A DNA stretch of 64,000 nucleotides from Bacteroides sp. (lineage in GTDB: Bacteria > Bacteroidota > Bacteroidia > Bacteroidales > Bacteroidaceae), in NCBI GenBank assembly GCA_015060735.1, contig SUXX01000006.1, positions 33,629 through 97,628 on the forward strand. Reading direction: 5' to 3'. This document shows, piece by piece, positions 63,822 through 64,000 of the stretch (position 1 is the stretch's first letter; every line of letters begins with the position of its first letter). A program made the position numbers and the translations under genes. The notes under the pieces are model-generated. The model was not told the DNA's origin and made no database searches. It saw only the letters and a program-made list of their open reading frames with translations.

Positions 63822-64000
63822 TTATTTAATTTCTTTGTGAACTGTTACTCTTTTCAAAATAGGATTGTACTTTTTCAATTCCAATCTTTCAGTGGTATTT
63901 TTTCTGTTCTTAGTTGTAATGTAACGAGAAGTTCCCGGCATACCACTATCCTTCATTTCAGTACATTCAAGGATTACCTGTACTCTATTACCTTTAGCTT
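63822..64000 (-). CDS. rpmG: 50S ribosomal protein L33 (start outside window)
   Basis: The minus strand reads [20 protein letters not shown] then [20 protein letters not shown] and ends THKEIK-like ([10 protein letters not shown], stop). This is all of L33 except the first few residues. There is one cysteine in VILECTEMK, so it is the zinc-free type. Nine bases before DUF4295. Confidence 0.93.
   Translation of the reverse strand, partial: AKGNRVQVILECTEMKDSGMPGTSRYITTKNRKNTTERLELKKYNPILKRVTVHKEIK

Overview
The window is a stretch of chromosome from a member of the Bacteroidales, most likely Bacteroides or Phocaeicola (family Bacteroidaceae; the genus is inferred). The reasons are the Bat aerotolerance operon, a TonB-tailed M56/BlaI pair, several HU-family variants, a pyrB-pyrI-flavin reductase-glyA order, DUF4295 after rpmG, six-bladed propeller lipoproteins, and promoters of the Bacteroidota type (TTTG or TTG, about 20 bases, then TAnnTTTG) ahead of many genes. 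Coding density is high and no integrase, transposase, CRISPR array or phage structural gene is visible.

Layout. 0-4 kb (minus): MATE pump (cut by the window edge), glyA, flavin reductase, pyrI, pyrB. 4-15 kb: class A penicillin-binding protein, folK, an M16-like protein lacking the zinc motif, a secreted 14-repeat MORN protein with an inositol-monophosphatase family gene, glgB with a membrane protein, and proS. 15-19 kb: WYL regulator with a perfect inverted repeat before a divergent small membrane protein, SDR dehydrogenase with a lipoprotein, and a small unknown gene. 19-31.6 kb: Nif3-like protein with a zinc-ribbon coiled coil, orphan HsdR-N domain protein, AMP nucleosidase, holA, an 800-base AT-rich gap, XRE regulator, pyrK-pyrD, trmD, ligA, dapA, and a C1 peptidase gene broken by a frameshift. 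31.7-41.2 kb: two tandem tRNA-Arg genes, htpG, clpC, a large inverted repeat, gyrA and a TPR protein. 41.4-51 kb (minus): small HTH protein, then PAP2 phosphatase as the last gene of the eight-gene moxR-DUF58-bat operon. 51-59.5 kb: HU-like protein and an accessory envelope cluster of three propeller lipoproteins, a TPR-membrane-HTH regulator, a SUMF1-fold lipoprotein, an M56-TonB protease and BlaI. 59.7-64 kb (minus): HU-membrane-LysM protein, HU protein, rimO, ftsY, DUF4295, rpmG (cut).

How it fits together. Much of the window is housekeeping: pyrimidine synthesis (pyrB, pyrI, pyrK, pyrD), translation (proS, trmD, rimO, rpmG, tRNA-Arg), DNA replication (holA, ligA, gyrA), protein quality control (htpG, clpC) and cell wall (penicillin-binding protein, dapA). 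The parts most worth a second look are the 52-59.5 kb envelope sensing cluster, the HU protein that carries its own membrane anchor and LysM-like domain, the inverted repeat with a perfect 44-base palindrome between clpC and gyrA, two families of dispersed palindromic repeats at gene ends, and the frameshifted peptidase gene.
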